A stretch of 64,000 nucleotides of DNA from Arthrobacter agilis (lineage in GTDB: Bacteria; Actinomycetota; Actinomycetes; Actinomycetales; Micrococcaceae). The notes beneath the pieces are model-generated. The model saw nothing but the letters and a program-made list of their open reading frames with translations, was not told the origin of the DNA and did not search any database. Positions 55,483 to 64,000 of the stretch are shown here, one piece after another. Position 1 is the stretch's first letter. Every line of letters begins with the position of its first letter. A program made the translations under genes and the position numbers. The stretch covers positions 868,001 to 932,000 of the forward strand of contig NZ_JAUSXO010000001.1 in the NCBI RefSeq assembly GCF_030816075.1. The letters are read 5' to 3'.

Positions 55483-55860
55483 ATGGCACTCTCGGAACAC
55501 GAGCAGAGGTTGCTTGATCAGCTCGAACAGCAGTTACACGCCGATGATCCCAAGTTCGCCCACTCGATGGCCTCGGACACGCGCAAGTCGATGTCGACCC
55601 GGCGCCTGGTCATCGGTTCGCTCATCACGATCGCGGGCATCCTCGTCCTCCTCGCCGGCATCGTCTACCAGTTGACGATCGTCGGGGTGGTCGGATTCCT
55701 GATCATGGGCGCAGGGGTCTACTTCGCCACCACGAAGTCCAGGCAGCCGGATGCGGGCCAGCCGGAGGGACGGCCGTCGAAGACACCATCCCCCGGGAAG
55801 AGCGGCTTCATGTCCAGCCTCGAGGACAAATGGGACGAGCGCAAGCGCGATCAGACCTAG
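55483..55860 (+). CDS. DUF3040 small membrane protein
   Basis: A 125-residue protein. The amphipathic N-terminus MALSEHEQRLLDQLEQQLHA then DDPKFA is the DUF3040 hallmark. Two membrane helices follow (about 41-61 and 65-82), then a basic soluble tail. AAGGAGG lies five bases before the ATG. It corresponds to Rv2169c, found near mraZ in many actinobacteria. Function unknown. The 229-base gap before it shows no gene. Confidence 0.9.
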   Translation: MALSEHEQRLLDQLEQQLHADDPKFAHSMASDTRKSMSTRRLVIGSLITIAGILVLLAGIVYQLTIVGVVGFLIMGAGVYFATTKSRQPDAGQPEGRPSKTPSPGKSGFMSSLEDKWDERKRDQT

Positions 55861-55884
55861 CTCCGCCCCCGCACAGACAGCGTC

Positions 55885-55914
55885 AGGAAGAACCCGCCAC
55901 GGCGGGTTCTTCCT
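55885..55914 (+). terminator. Intrinsic terminator after the DUF3040 gene
   Basis: AGGAAGAACCCGCC and GGCGGGTTCTTCCT form a perfect 14-bp stem around a two-base centre, so the real loop opens a little. TTCTTCCTCGTT supplies U residues. It separates the DUF3040 gene from the mraZ operon. Confidence 0.85.
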
Positions 55915-56105
55915 CGTTAACCATCGCTGACCGCCCTGGTCGACCGCCCGCGGACGCCCCTCCCTCGGTGCCCCACGCAGCATCGATGACGCTCCCCGCC
56001 CTCCACTTCGCTCCCCGCGGACCGCACGGTGCCCGATCCCACTCGTGGCGCGGGCGGCGCCCCGGAAAAGCCGCGCCGCGCCGGGCGCGCCGCGCCCCGG
56101 TTGCA

Positions 56106-56137
56106 TTGACCGGGGAGAGTTGTGGAGTAAAGTGGGG
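56106..56137 (+). promoter_or_regulatory. mraZ (dcw operon) promoter with three MraZ boxes
   Basis: TTGACC (56106-56111), 16 bases, TAAAGT (56128-56133). Overlapping it are three direct repeats with a 10-base period: GGGAG (56113-56117), TGGAG (56123-56127) and TGGGG (56133-56137), each separated by five bases. In E. coli MraZ binds TGGGN repeats separated by 5 nt and represses its own operon. The same arrangement here implies autorepression. Confidence 0.8.
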
Positions 56138-56196
56138 AACATAAGAGCAAGGCAGCAAATAGCTGGGCTTGGCGGACTCAGAACAGGCGGTCAGGG

Positions 56197-56628
56197 ATGT
56201 TCCTCGGAACTCACACCCCCCGCCTCGATGAAAAAGGCAGGCTGATTCTCCCTGCGAAATTCCGTGAGGAGTTGAGCGAGGGGCTGGTCCTCACAAGGGG
56301 CCAGGAACGCTGCATCTACGTGTTCAGCATGAGTGAATTCGAAAGGGTGCACGAGCAGATGCGGGCGGCGCCGATCTCGTCACGCCAGGCGAGGGACTAC
56401 AACCGCATCTTCCTGTCAGGAGCCTCGGACGAGGTCCCTGACAAGCAGGGCAGGATCACCATCCCGCCGGCCCTCAGGACCTACGCAGGCCTGGACCGGG
56501 AGCTCGCAGTGATCGGCGCGGGAAGCCGTGCGGAGATCTGGGCGGCCGACGCCTGGGAGTCCTACCTGACGGAGAAGGAGACCGCCTTCTCCGAGACGGA
56601 CGAGGACGGGTTCCCGGGCATCATCTGA
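56197..56628 (+). CDS. mraZ: Transcriptional regulator MraZ
   Basis: A 143-residue protein with two AbrB-like MraZ halves: [20 protein letters not shown] and [20 protein letters not shown] followed by [15 protein letters not shown]. It forms a ring that binds direct repeats ahead of its own gene, and it is the first gene of the division and cell wall cluster. The ATG has only a weak ribosome site (GTCAGGG). The leader of about 57 bases follows the promoter carrying MraZ boxes. Confidence 0.95.
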   Translation: MFLGTHTPRLDEKGRLILPAKFREELSEGLVLTRGQERCIYVFSMSEFERVHEQMRAAPISSRQARDYNRIFLSGASDEVPDKQGRITIPPALRTYAGLDRELAVIGAGSRAEIWAADAWESYLTEKETAFSETDEDGFPGII

Positions 56629-56878
56629 GGCCGGCGGAACGAGCAGTACCAGCAGTACCAGCACGACGACGAAGCAGCACGTATTCGCGGGTGGGCGGCA
56701 TCTCTTGGATGAGATCTCCAGCCGCCGGACACGGTCCGCCACCTGGCTCCACTTCCCCGGAGCCAGGCGGGGACCATCCGGCCGGATGGGGGTCTGACTC
56801 AAGAGCATGACACTCCCGTCTGCCAGCCTGCAGAAACACCGAGACGACAAATGGCGAACTGCAGGAGGGAGAGGACGC
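56629..56878 (+). promoter_or_regulatory. mraZ-rsmH leader with several hairpins
   Basis: A 250-base gap, unusually long inside this otherwise overlapping operon. It holds a stem GGCGGC-ATCTC/GAGAT-GCCGCC (about 56691-56726), a 9-bp hairpin CCTGGCTCC/GGAGCCAGG (56742-56767) and the perfect palindrome CCATCCGGCCGGATGG (56774-56789). It could hold an attenuator or a second promoter. No gene is seen. Confidence 0.55.
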
Positions 56879-57880
56879 ATGGGCGGAGACCGGCCGACGG
56901 GTGAGCGCCATGTTCCCGTCCTCCGCGACCGCTGCGTCTCCCTGATCGCCCCCTCCGTCGCCTCCGCGGAAGCCGCAGGACGCCGCGCGGTCGTCGTCGA
57001 CGCGACACTCGGCATGGGCGGACACTCGGAGACCATGCTCGAGCGCTTCCCGACAGCCCACCTCGTCGGTATCGACCGCGACACCGAGGCGCTCGATCTC
57101 GCAGGGGAGCGCCTCGCCCCCTACGCGGACCGCACCGACCTGGTCCACGCCGTGTACGACGAACTGCCGGAGGTGCTCGCGGACCTCGGTATCGAGGGCG
57201 TCGACGGCGTGCTCTTCGACCTCGGGGTCTCCTCCCTGCAGCTCGACGAACGCGACCGTGGCTTCGCCTACTCCTACGACGCGCCCCTGGACATGCGCAT
57301 GGACACGAGCAGGGGCATCACGGCCGCCGAGGTGGTCAACACCTATGCCTCCGAAGACCTCCTGCGCATCATCCGCACCTGGGGCGAGGAGAAGTTCGCC
57401 GGACGGATCGCCTCCGCGATCGTGCGTGCCAGGGAGACCGAGCCCTTCCGCACCACCTCGCAGCTCGTCGACGTCATCCGCGGCGTCGTGCCGGCCGCCG
57501 CCGCACGCACCGGGGGACACCCCGCCAAGCGGACGTTCCAGGCCCTGCGGATCGAGGTCAACGAGGAACTCTCCGTCCTGGAGCGTGCCATGCCGGCAGC
57601 CGTCGACGCGGTCGTCGTCGGCGGCCGGGTCGTCGCCATGTCCTACCACTCCCTCGAGGACCGCATCGTGAAGAGTGCCTTCACCGCGGGCACGAGGTCC
57701 TCCGCACCCGTCGGCTTCCCGGTCGAACTCGAGGAACACAAGGCGTACCTCCGCTCGCTCACGCGCGGCACCGAAGCGCCGACGGCAGCGGAGATCGAAG
57801 AGAACCCCCGTGCGGCATCCGCCAAGCTCCGCGCGGTCGAACGCATCAAAGCAGGACCCGTCGACAGGAAGACCAGATGA
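56879..57880 (+). CDS. rsmH: 16S rRNA (cytosine-1402 N4)-methyltransferase RsmH (MraW)
   Basis: A 333-residue AdoMet-dependent rRNA methyltransferase. [16 protein letters not shown] opens the family domain. The AdoMet motif is [59 protein letters not shown] and [18 protein letters not shown] are diagnostic. ATG 56879 is preceded by GGAGGGAGAGGA. An in-frame ATG 72 bases upstream gives a non-family N-terminus. It overlaps the next gene by 4 nt. Confidence 0.95.
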   Translation: MGGDRPTGERHVPVLRDRCVSLIAPSVASAEAAGRRAVVVDATLGMGGHSETMLERFPTAHLVGIDRDTEALDLAGERLAPYADRTDLVHAVYDELPEVLADLGIEGVDGVLFDLGVSSLQLDERDRGFAYSYDAPLDMRMDTSRGITAAEVVNTYASEDLLRIIRTWGEEKFAGRIASAIVRARETEPFRTTSQLVDVIRGVVPAAAARTGGHPAKRTFQALRIEVNEELSVLERAMPAAVDAVVVGGRVVAMSYHSLEDRIVKSAFTAGTRSSAPVGFPVELEEHKAYLRSLTRGTEAPTAAEIEENPRAASAKLRAVERIKAGPVDRKTR

Positions 57881-58554
57881 GCCAGGTATTGACTGCTGAG
57901 AAGCGACACCGTGCCACTGCCTACGCCGGACACGGCGCCCTCGCCGTCGCCCCGGAGAGACTGAGCGGCGGCACCCCGGGTGCCACGGGCCCGGTGCAGA
58001 AACCGCGGACGCCGCTCTCGGTGGTCCCCGCACGGCCCGCACGCCGCCGGGTGCCCTTCGCCGTCTTCAGCCTGCTCGTGCTCGGCGCGGCCCTGGCCGC
58101 CGTGCTCATGCTGAACATCTCCGTCTCCGGCACGCAGTACGAACTCGTGCAGCTCCGCAACCAGCAGGTGGCCCTGAGCCAGCAGAACGACGCCCTGGTC
58201 CTCGAGATCGAAGGCAAGGAGGCGCCGCAGAACCTGGCGGCCTCCGCCACGAAGCTCGGCATGGTCTCCTCCCCGACGTTCGGGACCATCGAGCTGGACT
58301 CGAAGAAGGTGACCGGCACCCCGGAGCCCGCGAAGGAAGGGCCCAAGCCCGAGGTCCTCATCGCGGCTCCGAGCATCCCCGCCGAGCAGCCGGCACCGGT
58401 GGCCGTCGAGGCACCTGTGGCCGACCCGGTCGAGGAGCCCGCGGCCGCGGACGGCGGGACCACCGCGTCCGAAGAGACCGTGACCGACGGCCAGGAGGAC
58501 AGCGTCGCCTCGGGCACGCTCCCGGCCCCCGAGCAGCTCGGCTCCGACCGCTAG
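57877..58554 (+). CDS. FtsL-like cell division protein
   Basis: A 225-residue bitopic membrane protein in the ftsL place between rsmH and ftsI. The cytoplasmic N-terminus (1-58) is basic and Pro-rich. One membrane helix spans about 60-80 ([20 protein letters not shown]). A short coiled coil follows ([20 protein letters not shown]). The C-terminal 90 residues are an acidic Pro/Ala/Glu tail. FtsL with FtsB/DivIC activates FtsWI. Same position as Rv2164c. The symbol is left open because sequence similarity to FtsL is low. Confidence 0.85.
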   Translation: MSQVLTAEKRHRATAYAGHGALAVAPERLSGGTPGATGPVQKPRTPLSVVPARPARRRVPFAVFSLLVLGAALAAVLMLNISVSGTQYELVQLRNQQVALSQQNDALVLEIEGKEAPQNLAASATKLGMVSSPTFGTIELDSKKVTGTPEPAKEGPKPEVLIAAPSIPAEQPAPVAVEAPVADPVEEPAAADGGTTASEETVTDGQEDSVASGTLPAPEQLGSDR

Positions 58555-58620
58555 CAGGCGCAACACGCCCGCGCCCGCCGCTTCCCGCACAGCACGCACC
58601 TGATCGACAAGGATTCCTCC

Positions 58621-60408
58621 GTGACCCCTGCACGCACCGGCAGCCCCGACAGCCTCCGCCTGGCGCTCGGGTCCACCCGGCTCCGCGTCGGCCTGGCGTT
58701 CGTCCTGGTGCTGCTGATGGTCCTCGGCGTGCGGCTGTTCCAGCTCCAGGCACTCGACCTCAACGGCATGGCGCAGGTCGGGCTGTCCAAGCGGCTCACC
58801 AGCACGGCCGTGCAGCCCGTCCGCGGCTCGATCGTCGACATGAACGGCAAGTACTTCGCCCGGAGCGTCGAGCGCTACGACATCGTGGTGGACCAGCGGC
58901 TGAGCGCCGTCGACGACTTCCGGCGCTACAACGAGGACCTGGAGGAATGGGAGATCATCCCCATGGACCAGGGACTCGCCGAACTCGCAGCCGTCCTCGG
59001 CCTCGACGAGGAGACCCTCAGGGGCTCCGTGCTGGGGGACAAGACCTTCAACTACGTCCTGAAATCCGTGACGCCGGACGTGAAGAACCGGGCGCTGGCC
59101 GTCAAGGTCCCCGGCGTCTACGCCGACGAGACGAGCGTCCGCACGTACCCGGCCGGGCCGGTCGCAGGATCGATCATCGGCTACGTGGGGACCGACGGCA
59201 AGGCGCGGTCGGGCCTCGAGGTCTCCCTCGACGACCAGCTGACCGGGGACGCGGGCAGCCGCACCTTCGAGATCGGCGGCGACGGCATCCGCATCCCCTA
59301 CGCCACGAACGAGGACGTGCCGGCCGTCGACGGGCAGAGCGTGCGGCTGACGATCGACCAGGACCTGCAGTGGTTCGCGCAGCAGACCATCGCCTCGCAG
59401 GTGAAGGACTACAACGCCGAGTGGGGCAACATCGTCGTCGTCGAGGCGAAGACGGGCGCCATCCGCGCGATGGCGGAATCGACGACCCTCGACCCGAACG
59501 ACCCCGAGGCGACGCCCGCCGACCAGCGCAGCCCGAACTCCGTCAGCGCGTCCTTCGAGCCCGGCTCCACGACCAAGGTCATCACCATGTCGGCGGCGCT
59601 GGAGGAGGGACTCATCGAGCCCACCTCGAAGTTCGTCCTCGAGAACCGGTACACGGTCGACGACCAGACCTTCAAGGACGCCTCCGAGCACGAGACGGAG
59701 CACCGGACCGCGGCAGGCATCCTCGCCAAGTCGATGAACACGGGGACCGTCCAGATCGGCCAGAAGCTCACGAAGCAGGAACGCTACGACTGGCTGAAGA
59801 AGTTCGGGATCGGCGAGCCGCTCGGCACCGGCCTCGGCGAGGAGAACCAGGGCCTGCTGACCGCCCCCGACTCCTGGGACGAGCGCCAGCAGTACACCGT
59901 CCTCTTCGGGCAGGGACTCACCCAGACGGCCCTCCACACCGCGATGGTCTACCAGACCATCGCCAACGACGGCGTCCGTCTCCAGCCGCGCCTGATCGAC
60001 GCGTACATCGACCCGGACGGCACGGAGCACAAGGTGCCCCAGGACGAGGGCACCAAGGTCGTCTCCGAGGACACCGCCGCGAAGATGCGGAAGATGCTCG
60101 AGACGGTCACGCAGGAGGGCTCGGGCAAGTCCGGGGAGCTCGACCAGTACCGCGTGGGATCGAAGACCGGGACGGCCGAGGCCCCCAGCGCGACCGGCGG
60201 GTACGACGGCTACACTCTGTCCTACGCCGGGATCGCGCCGATCGAGGACCCGAAGTACGTCGTCGTCGTGACGCTCCAGCGACCCAAGGGCGACCTCTAC
60301 TACCTGATTCCCGGCCTGTCCTTCCAGAAGGTCATGAAGCAGGTCCTCAACTCCAACAACGTCCCCGCCTCGACGACCAAGCCGGACATCTACCCGGTCG
60401 AATACTGA
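58621..60408 (+). CDS. ftsI: Penicillin-binding protein 3 / FtsI (division transpeptidase)
   Basis: A 595-residue class B PBP. One membrane helix near residues 22-42 (LRVGLAFVLVLLMVLGVRLF), then the pedestal domain with RGSIVDMNGKYFARSVERYD. The transpeptidase has the nucleophile Ser316 in SFEPGSTTKV (S-x-x-K to Lys319), S371-M-N373 and K515-T-G517 (SKTGTAEAP). It cross-links septal peptidoglycan together with FtsW. GTG start with AAGGA upstream, 66 bases after the ftsL-like gene. Confidence 0.95.
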   Translation: MTPARTGSPDSLRLALGSTRLRVGLAFVLVLLMVLGVRLFQLQALDLNGMAQVGLSKRLTSTAVQPVRGSIVDMNGKYFARSVERYDIVVDQRLSAVDDFRRYNEDLEEWEIIPMDQGLAELAAVLGLDEETLRGSVLGDKTFNYVLKSVTPDVKNRALAVKVPGVYADETSVRTYPAGPVAGSIIGYVGTDGKARSGLEVSLDDQLTGDAGSRTFEIGGDGIRIPYATNEDVPAVDGQSVRLTIDQDLQWFAQQTIASQVKDYNAEWGNIVVVEAKTGAIRAMAESTTLDPNDPEATPADQRSPNSVSASFEPGSTTKVITMSAALEEGLIEPTSKFVLENRYTVDDQTFKDASEHETEHRTAAGILAKSMNTGTVQIGQKLTKQERYDWLKKFGIGEPLGTGLGEENQGLLTAPDSWDERQQYTVLFGQGLTQTALHTAMVYQTIANDGVRLQPRLIDAYIDPDGTEHKVPQDEGTKVVSEDTAAKMRKMLETVTQEGSGKSGELDQYRVGSKTGTAEAPSATGGYDGYTLSYAGIAPIEDPKYVVVVTLQRPKGDLYYLIPGLSFQKVMKQVLNSNNVPASTTKPDIYPVEY

Positions 60409-60426
60409 CCCGGAGGCCAGAGCACC

Positions 60427-62067
60427 GTGCACCCGACCACGCCGCAGGGGAGTCCCGCTTCCCTGATGCGGCCGCATGCCCCCCACCCGATCAGCCTCTC
60501 CGCGGCGCTCGCCGCCATCGGAGCGCCGGCCGGTCCGTCCATCCCGCCGGGACTCCCCACCGTCACGGGCATCACCCTCGACTCCCGGGCCGTGCTCCCC
60601 GGCGACGTCTACGCCGCCCTGCCCGGAGCGGCACGGCACGGCGCCGACTTCGCCCCGCAGGCCGTGCAGGCCGGCGCACGCGCGATCCTCACCGACGCCG
60701 CGGGGGCGGGCATCCTGGCCGACCACGCAGCGGCGGCAGGCCCGGACCTGCCGCCCGTCGTCGTCGTCCCCGACCCCCGGCGTGCGGTGGGCCCCCTCGC
60801 CCGGGTGATCTTCGACAGCCAGCCCGACGACGGCGCGTCGCCGACCCTGTTCGGGATCACGGGGACGAACGGGAAGACCACGTCCACCTACTTCCTCAAC
60901 GCCCTCCTCGAGGCGCTCGGGCACTCCACGGGACTGATCGGCACCATCGAGATCAGGGCCGGACGCGAGGCCATCCCGAGCGCCCTCACCACACCCGAAT
61001 CGCCCCAGGTGCACTCGCTCCTGGCGCTCATGCGCGAGCGCGGCCTCGGGGCGGCCTCCATGGAGGTCTCCTCCCACGCCCTCGAGTTCGGGCGGGTGGA
61101 CGGCGTCCGCTTCGACGTCGCCGGGTTCACGAACCTCACCCAGGACCACCTCGACCTCCACGGCACGATGGACGACTACTTCGCGGTCAAGGCGACGCTC
61201 TTCACAGCCGCGCGCTGCCGCCGTGCCGTGGTGCTGGTCGACGACGACTGGGGGCGCAGGCTCGCCGACGCCGCCGACGTCCCCGTACTGACGGTCCGCA
61301 CCGCACCCGCGCAGGCTGCCGGCGACACACCGGCCGACTGGACGGTCACCGACGTCGAGCCCAGCGGCCTCGGCCACACGTTCGTGCTCCGCGGCCGCAC
61401 AGGGGACCACCTCCGGATCCGGAGCGGCCTGCCGGGCACGTTCAACATCTCCAACGCGGCCCTCGCGACCGGCATGGTCCTCGCCTCCGGGGTGCCCGCG
61501 GCGGACGTCCAGCGGGTGCTCGACGCCTCCGACCCCTTCACCACCGAGGTCCCCGGCCGCATGCAGCTCATCGGCGAGGAACCCGCGGCGATCGTCGACT
61601 TCGCCCACAACCCCGACGCCCTCGAGCGCACACTGGCTTCGGTCCGTCGCCCCGGGGGCCGGGTGATCTCCGTGTTCGGTGCGACCGGGCAGCGCGACGA
61701 GACCAAGCGGCCCATCATGGGAGCCGTGGGCGCACGCCTGTCGGACATCCTCATCGTGACCGACGACGACCCCCACGACGAGGACGACGCCGTCATCCGC
61801 CGTGCCGTCCGCCAGGGGGCCGACGCGGCGGTCCGCGACGAGGGACTGGCCTGCGAGGTGCTCGAGGTCTTCCCGCGGGCCGACGCGATCGACCGCGCCG
61901 TCGCCCTGGCGCGCCCTGCCGACACCATCGTCATCGCGGGCCGCGGACACGAGGTCTGGCAGGAAGTGAAGGGCATCAACCTGTCCCTCGACGACCGCGT
62001 GGAGCTCCGCTCCGCGTTGACAAGGCACGGATTCTCTGGGCTTTCACCGGCCGGGATAGAGTCCTGA
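60427..62067 (+). CDS. murE: UDP-MurNAc-tripeptide synthetase MurE, probably L-lysine-adding
   Basis: A 546-residue Mur ligase that adds the third stem residue. ATP loop FGITGTNGKTTSTYFLNALL (about residues 142-161), TTPESPQVHSLLA, and the FTNLTQDHLDLHGTMDDYFA and DFAHNPDALERTLASVRRPG motifs. The C-terminal specificity motif, DNPR in meso-diaminopimelate enzymes, reads DDPH here (residues 447-450), so the Arg that holds the second carboxylate is absent. That fits the L-Lys peptidoglycan of Micrococcaceae. GTG start with GGAGG 10 bases before it. Confidence 0.93.
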   Translation: MHPTTPQGSPASLMRPHAPHPISLSAALAAIGAPAGPSIPPGLPTVTGITLDSRAVLPGDVYAALPGAARHGADFAPQAVQAGARAILTDAAGAGILADHAAAAGPDLPPVVVVPDPRRAVGPLARVIFDSQPDDGASPTLFGITGTNGKTTSTYFLNALLEALGHSTGLIGTIEIRAGREAIPSALTTPESPQVHSLLALMRERGLGAASMEVSSHALEFGRVDGVRFDVAGFTNLTQDHLDLHGTMDDYFAVKATLFTAARCRRAVVLVDDDWGRRLADAADVPVLTVRTAPAQAAGDTPADWTVTDVEPSGLGHTFVLRGRTGDHLRIRSGLPGTFNISNAALATGMVLASGVPAADVQRVLDASDPFTTEVPGRMQLIGEEPAAIVDFAHNPDALERTLASVRRPGGRVISVFGATGQRDETKRPIMGAVGARLSDILIVTDDDPHDEDDAVIRRAVRQGADAAVRDEGLACEVLEVFPRADAIDRAVALARPADTIVIAGRGHEVWQEVKGINLSLDDRVELRSALTRHGFSGLSPAGIES

Positions 62068-62073
62068 ACCGTC

Positions 62074-63618
62074 ATGATTGAATTCAGCGCAGCCGAGATC
62101 GCGGCACTCACAGGCGGAATCCTCGTCGGCACCGATCCGGCCCTCCCCGCCGTCACCGTCACCTCCGCAGCCACCGATTCACGCGAATGCGTCCCCGGGT
62201 CCCTCTTCGTCGCCAAGCCGGGCGAGGAGTCCGACGGGCACCTGTTCGTCGGCGCCGCGTTCGAGCGGGGCGCCGTCCTCGCGCTGGCCGAGCACGAGGT
62301 CGCCGGACCGGACGGTGCCCCGTTCGCGGCCGTCGTCGTCCCCGACGCCGTCCTCGCCATGGGCGCACTGGCCGCCGAGACCGTCCGCCGGCTCCGCGCC
62401 CATGGCGAGGTGACCGTCATCGGCATCACGGGCTCGGCCGGCAAGACCACCACCAAGGACCTCCTGGCCGGCATCCTCGCCACGCAGGCACCCACCGTCG
62501 CCCCCCGCGGCTCCTACAACGGGGAGGTCGGCGTGCCCCTCACCGTGTTCGAGGCGGACTGGGACACGCGGTACCTCGTCATCGAGATGGGCGCCACCAA
62601 GCCCGGCCACATCGCCTACCTCGCCTCCCTCGTCCAGCCGGACGTCGGCGTCGTCCTCGGGGTCGGTTCCGCCCACGCCGGCGAGTTCGGCGGCGTCGAG
62701 AACATCGCCCGGGCCAAGGGCGAACTGTTCGAGGCGCTGTCCACGGCCGGCACCGCGGTCATCAACGCCGACGACGAACGCGTCCTCGCGATGCGGCACC
62801 GGACCTCCGCCCGAACGGCGTTCTTCAGCGCCTCGGACGACTTCGCCGCGGAGGGCTCGGACGTGGTGCGTGCACGCAACAGCACGACCACGCCGGACGG
62901 CAGCCCCTCCTTCACGCTGGTCTTCCCAGACGGCAGCGAGTACGACGTCGTGTCCCCGCTGCTCGGCCTCCACCACACCACCAACCTGCTCGCGGCGGCC
63001 ACGGCCGCCTACGAGGTGGGTTGCGCCCCCGCGAGCATCGCCGCGGGACTGCGCACGCTGGCGGCCTCGAGCCGCTGGCGGATGGAGCGCACCGAACGCG
63101 CCGACGGCGTGACGGTCATCAATGACGCCTACAACGCCAACCCCGAGTCCATGCGGGCCGCACTGCGGACCCTCGCGGAACTCGGACGCGCCCGGCACCG
63201 GCGCACCTGGGCGGTCCTCGGCGAGATGCTCGAGCTGGGGGACCGCTCCATCGAGGAGCACGACCTCCTCGGCCGCGTGGTGGTCCGGCTGAACATCTCC
63301 AAGCTCATCTGCGTGGGACCGAACACCCGCGCGCTGTTCAACGGCGCGGTGCTGGAGGGCTCGTGGGGGAGCGAAGCCGTGCACGTCGACGACGCCCTCG
63401 CCGCGGAGCGGATGCTCGCGGCCGAGCTCGAACCGGGCGACATCGTGCTCTTCAAGTCCTCCAACGGCGCGGGACTGCGTTTCCTCGGCGATCGCATCGC
63501 CGGCAACCAGCCGGCGGGAACCCCGGCCGACGCACCCGTCGGCCGTCCGGGTCCCCCCTCCGCAGACTCTGAGGCCGGCAGCGGACCTGCCGCCTCCGGA
63601 AAGGCCCAGCAGCCGTGA
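62074..63618 (+). CDS. murF: UDP-MurNAc-tripeptide-D-Ala-D-Ala ligase MurF
   Basis: A 514-residue Mur ligase that adds D-Ala-D-Ala. The ATP loop is VIGITGSAGKTTTKDLLAGI (about residues 115-134). TVAPRGSYNGEVGVPLTVFE, VIEMGATKPGHIAYLASLVQ and VINDAYNANPESMRAALRTL are typical MurF text. The last 35 residues are a Pro/Gly-rich tail. Six bases separate it from murE, and the stop overlaps mraY as GTGA. Confidence 0.95.
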   Translation: MIEFSAAEIAALTGGILVGTDPALPAVTVTSAATDSRECVPGSLFVAKPGEESDGHLFVGAAFERGAVLALAEHEVAGPDGAPFAAVVVPDAVLAMGALAAETVRRLRAHGEVTVIGITGSAGKTTTKDLLAGILATQAPTVAPRGSYNGEVGVPLTVFEADWDTRYLVIEMGATKPGHIAYLASLVQPDVGVVLGVGSAHAGEFGGVENIARAKGELFEALSTAGTAVINADDERVLAMRHRTSARTAFFSASDDFAAEGSDVVRARNSTTTPDGSPSFTLVFPDGSEYDVVSPLLGLHHTTNLLAAATAAYEVGCAPASIAAGLRTLAASSRWRMERTERADGVTVINDAYNANPESMRAALRTLAELGRARHRRTWAVLGEMLELGDRSIEEHDLLGRVVVRLNISKLICVGPNTRALFNGAVLEGSWGSEAVHVDDALAAERMLAAELEPGDIVLFKSSNGAGLRFLGDRIAGNQPAGTPADAPVGRPGPPSADSEAGSGPAASGKAQQP

Positions 63619-64000
63619 TCGCACTCCTCATAGGCTCGGCCTCCGCCCTCGTCTTCGCCTTCGCCGGCACACCCCTGTTCATCCGCCTCCTCGTGAACAA
63701 GGGCTACGGCCAGTTCATCCGCGACGACGGGCCCACAGCCCACCACACCAAGCGCGGGACCCCCACCATGGGGGGCGCCGTGATCGTCGGTTCGGTGCTG
63801 CTGGCCTACTTCCTGACGCACCTGGTCATGATGGCGGCCGGATCCCCGTCGGGCGGCCCCAGCGCCTCGGGCCTGCTGCTGCTCTTCCTGGCCGCGGGCA
63901 TGGGACTCGTCGGGTTCGCCGACGACTACATCAAGATCTCTAAGCAGCGCAGCCTCGGCCTGAGCGCCCCGGCGAAGATCGCAGGGCAGACCGCCGTCGG
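63615..64000 (+). CDS. mraY: Phospho-MurNAc-pentapeptide transferase MraY (5' part, runs off the window)
   Basis: The first 128 codons of MraY, which transfers the MurNAc-pentapeptide to undecaprenyl phosphate to make lipid I. Visible are the first helix (ALLIGSASALVFAFAGTPLF), the conserved GPTAHHTKRGTPTMGGAVIV and the catalytic Asp pair in MGLVGFADDYIKISKQRSLG. GTG 63615 overlaps the murF stop by 4 nt. The rest lies beyond the right edge. Confidence 0.95.
   Translation, partial: MIALLIGSASALVFAFAGTPLFIRLLVNKGYGQFIRDDGPTAHHTKRGTPTMGGAVIVGSVLLAYFLTHLVMMAAGSPSGGPSASGLLLLFLAAGMGLVGFADDYIKISKQRSLGLSAPAKIAGQTAV

Noticed and set aside
57643..62028. A 1461-residue open frame on the minus strand across rsmH, ftsI and murE
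   Set aside because: It is antisense to several certain genes, mirrors their codon bias in GC-rich DNA, has a His/Val/Arg/Gly composition typical of such shadows and no recognisable domain.

Overview
The window is a high-GC chromosomal segment from an actinobacterium, most likely a member of the Micrococcaceae (Arthrobacter-like). The evidence is consistent: about 70% GC with frequent GTG starts, mycothione reductase (mycothiol is an actinobacterial thiol), GarA and FtsR homologues, a PknL-type PASTA kinase next to its Rv2175c-type partner, and a MurE whose specificity motif lacks the Arg used for meso-diaminopimelate, as expected for an L-Lys peptidoglycan.

Layout. (1) 1-1185: the 3' end of an rRNA operon (23S end, spacer, 5S, terminator). 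(2) 1419-12393: a tightly packed plus-strand block (TPR protein, HAD phosphatase, small protein, tlyA, nadK, recN, pyrG, ADP-ribose pyrophosphatase, xerD, MTH1-like Nudix), in the same order as M. tuberculosis Rv1691-Rv1701. (3) 12447-23058: a carbon-uptake block. It holds a gntR-prpD-prpB-prpC operon for the methylcitrate cycle, a divergent propionyl-CoA synthetase, a CitA/CitB-type two-component system and a DctA dicarboxylate carrier. (4) 23365-30593: parA, scpA, scpB, rluB, tyrA, cmk, der, matching Rv1708-Rv1713 apart from tyrA. (5) 30671-32057: tRNA-Pro followed by the scar of an integrated element: a decayed tyrosine integrase, a HIRAN-domain gene and a 41-bp copy of the tRNA 3' part. 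(6) 32252-35267: gcvH, garA, ftsR, a bifunctional nuclease and a second MerR gene, matching Rv1826-Rv1830. (7) 35316-41545: an orphan ParA-like ATPase, a pyruvate carboxylase gene broken by one extra G, a small ORF and mycothione reductase. (8) 41586-55860: fadD15-like ligase, ROK sugar kinase, PlsC, AroG, PASTA kinase, LysM lytic transglycosylase, Rv2175c homologue, prenyl diphosphate synthase, DinB and a DUF3040 protein. (9) 56197-64000: the start of the division and cell wall cluster: mraZ, rsmH, ftsL-like, ftsI, murE, murF and the beginning of mraY.

Most genes are housekeeping and translationally coupled by 4- to 14-nt overlaps. The accessory or unusual parts are the propionate/dicarboxylate block with its candidate operators, the tRNA-Pro island scar, the pyc frameshift, the promoter-proximal GTG starts that look leaderless, and the MraZ boxes and hairpins around mraZ. 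I found no wholly new multi-gene system. The strongest leads are listed as findings. Synteny statements rest on memory of the M. tuberculosis gene order, not on a search.
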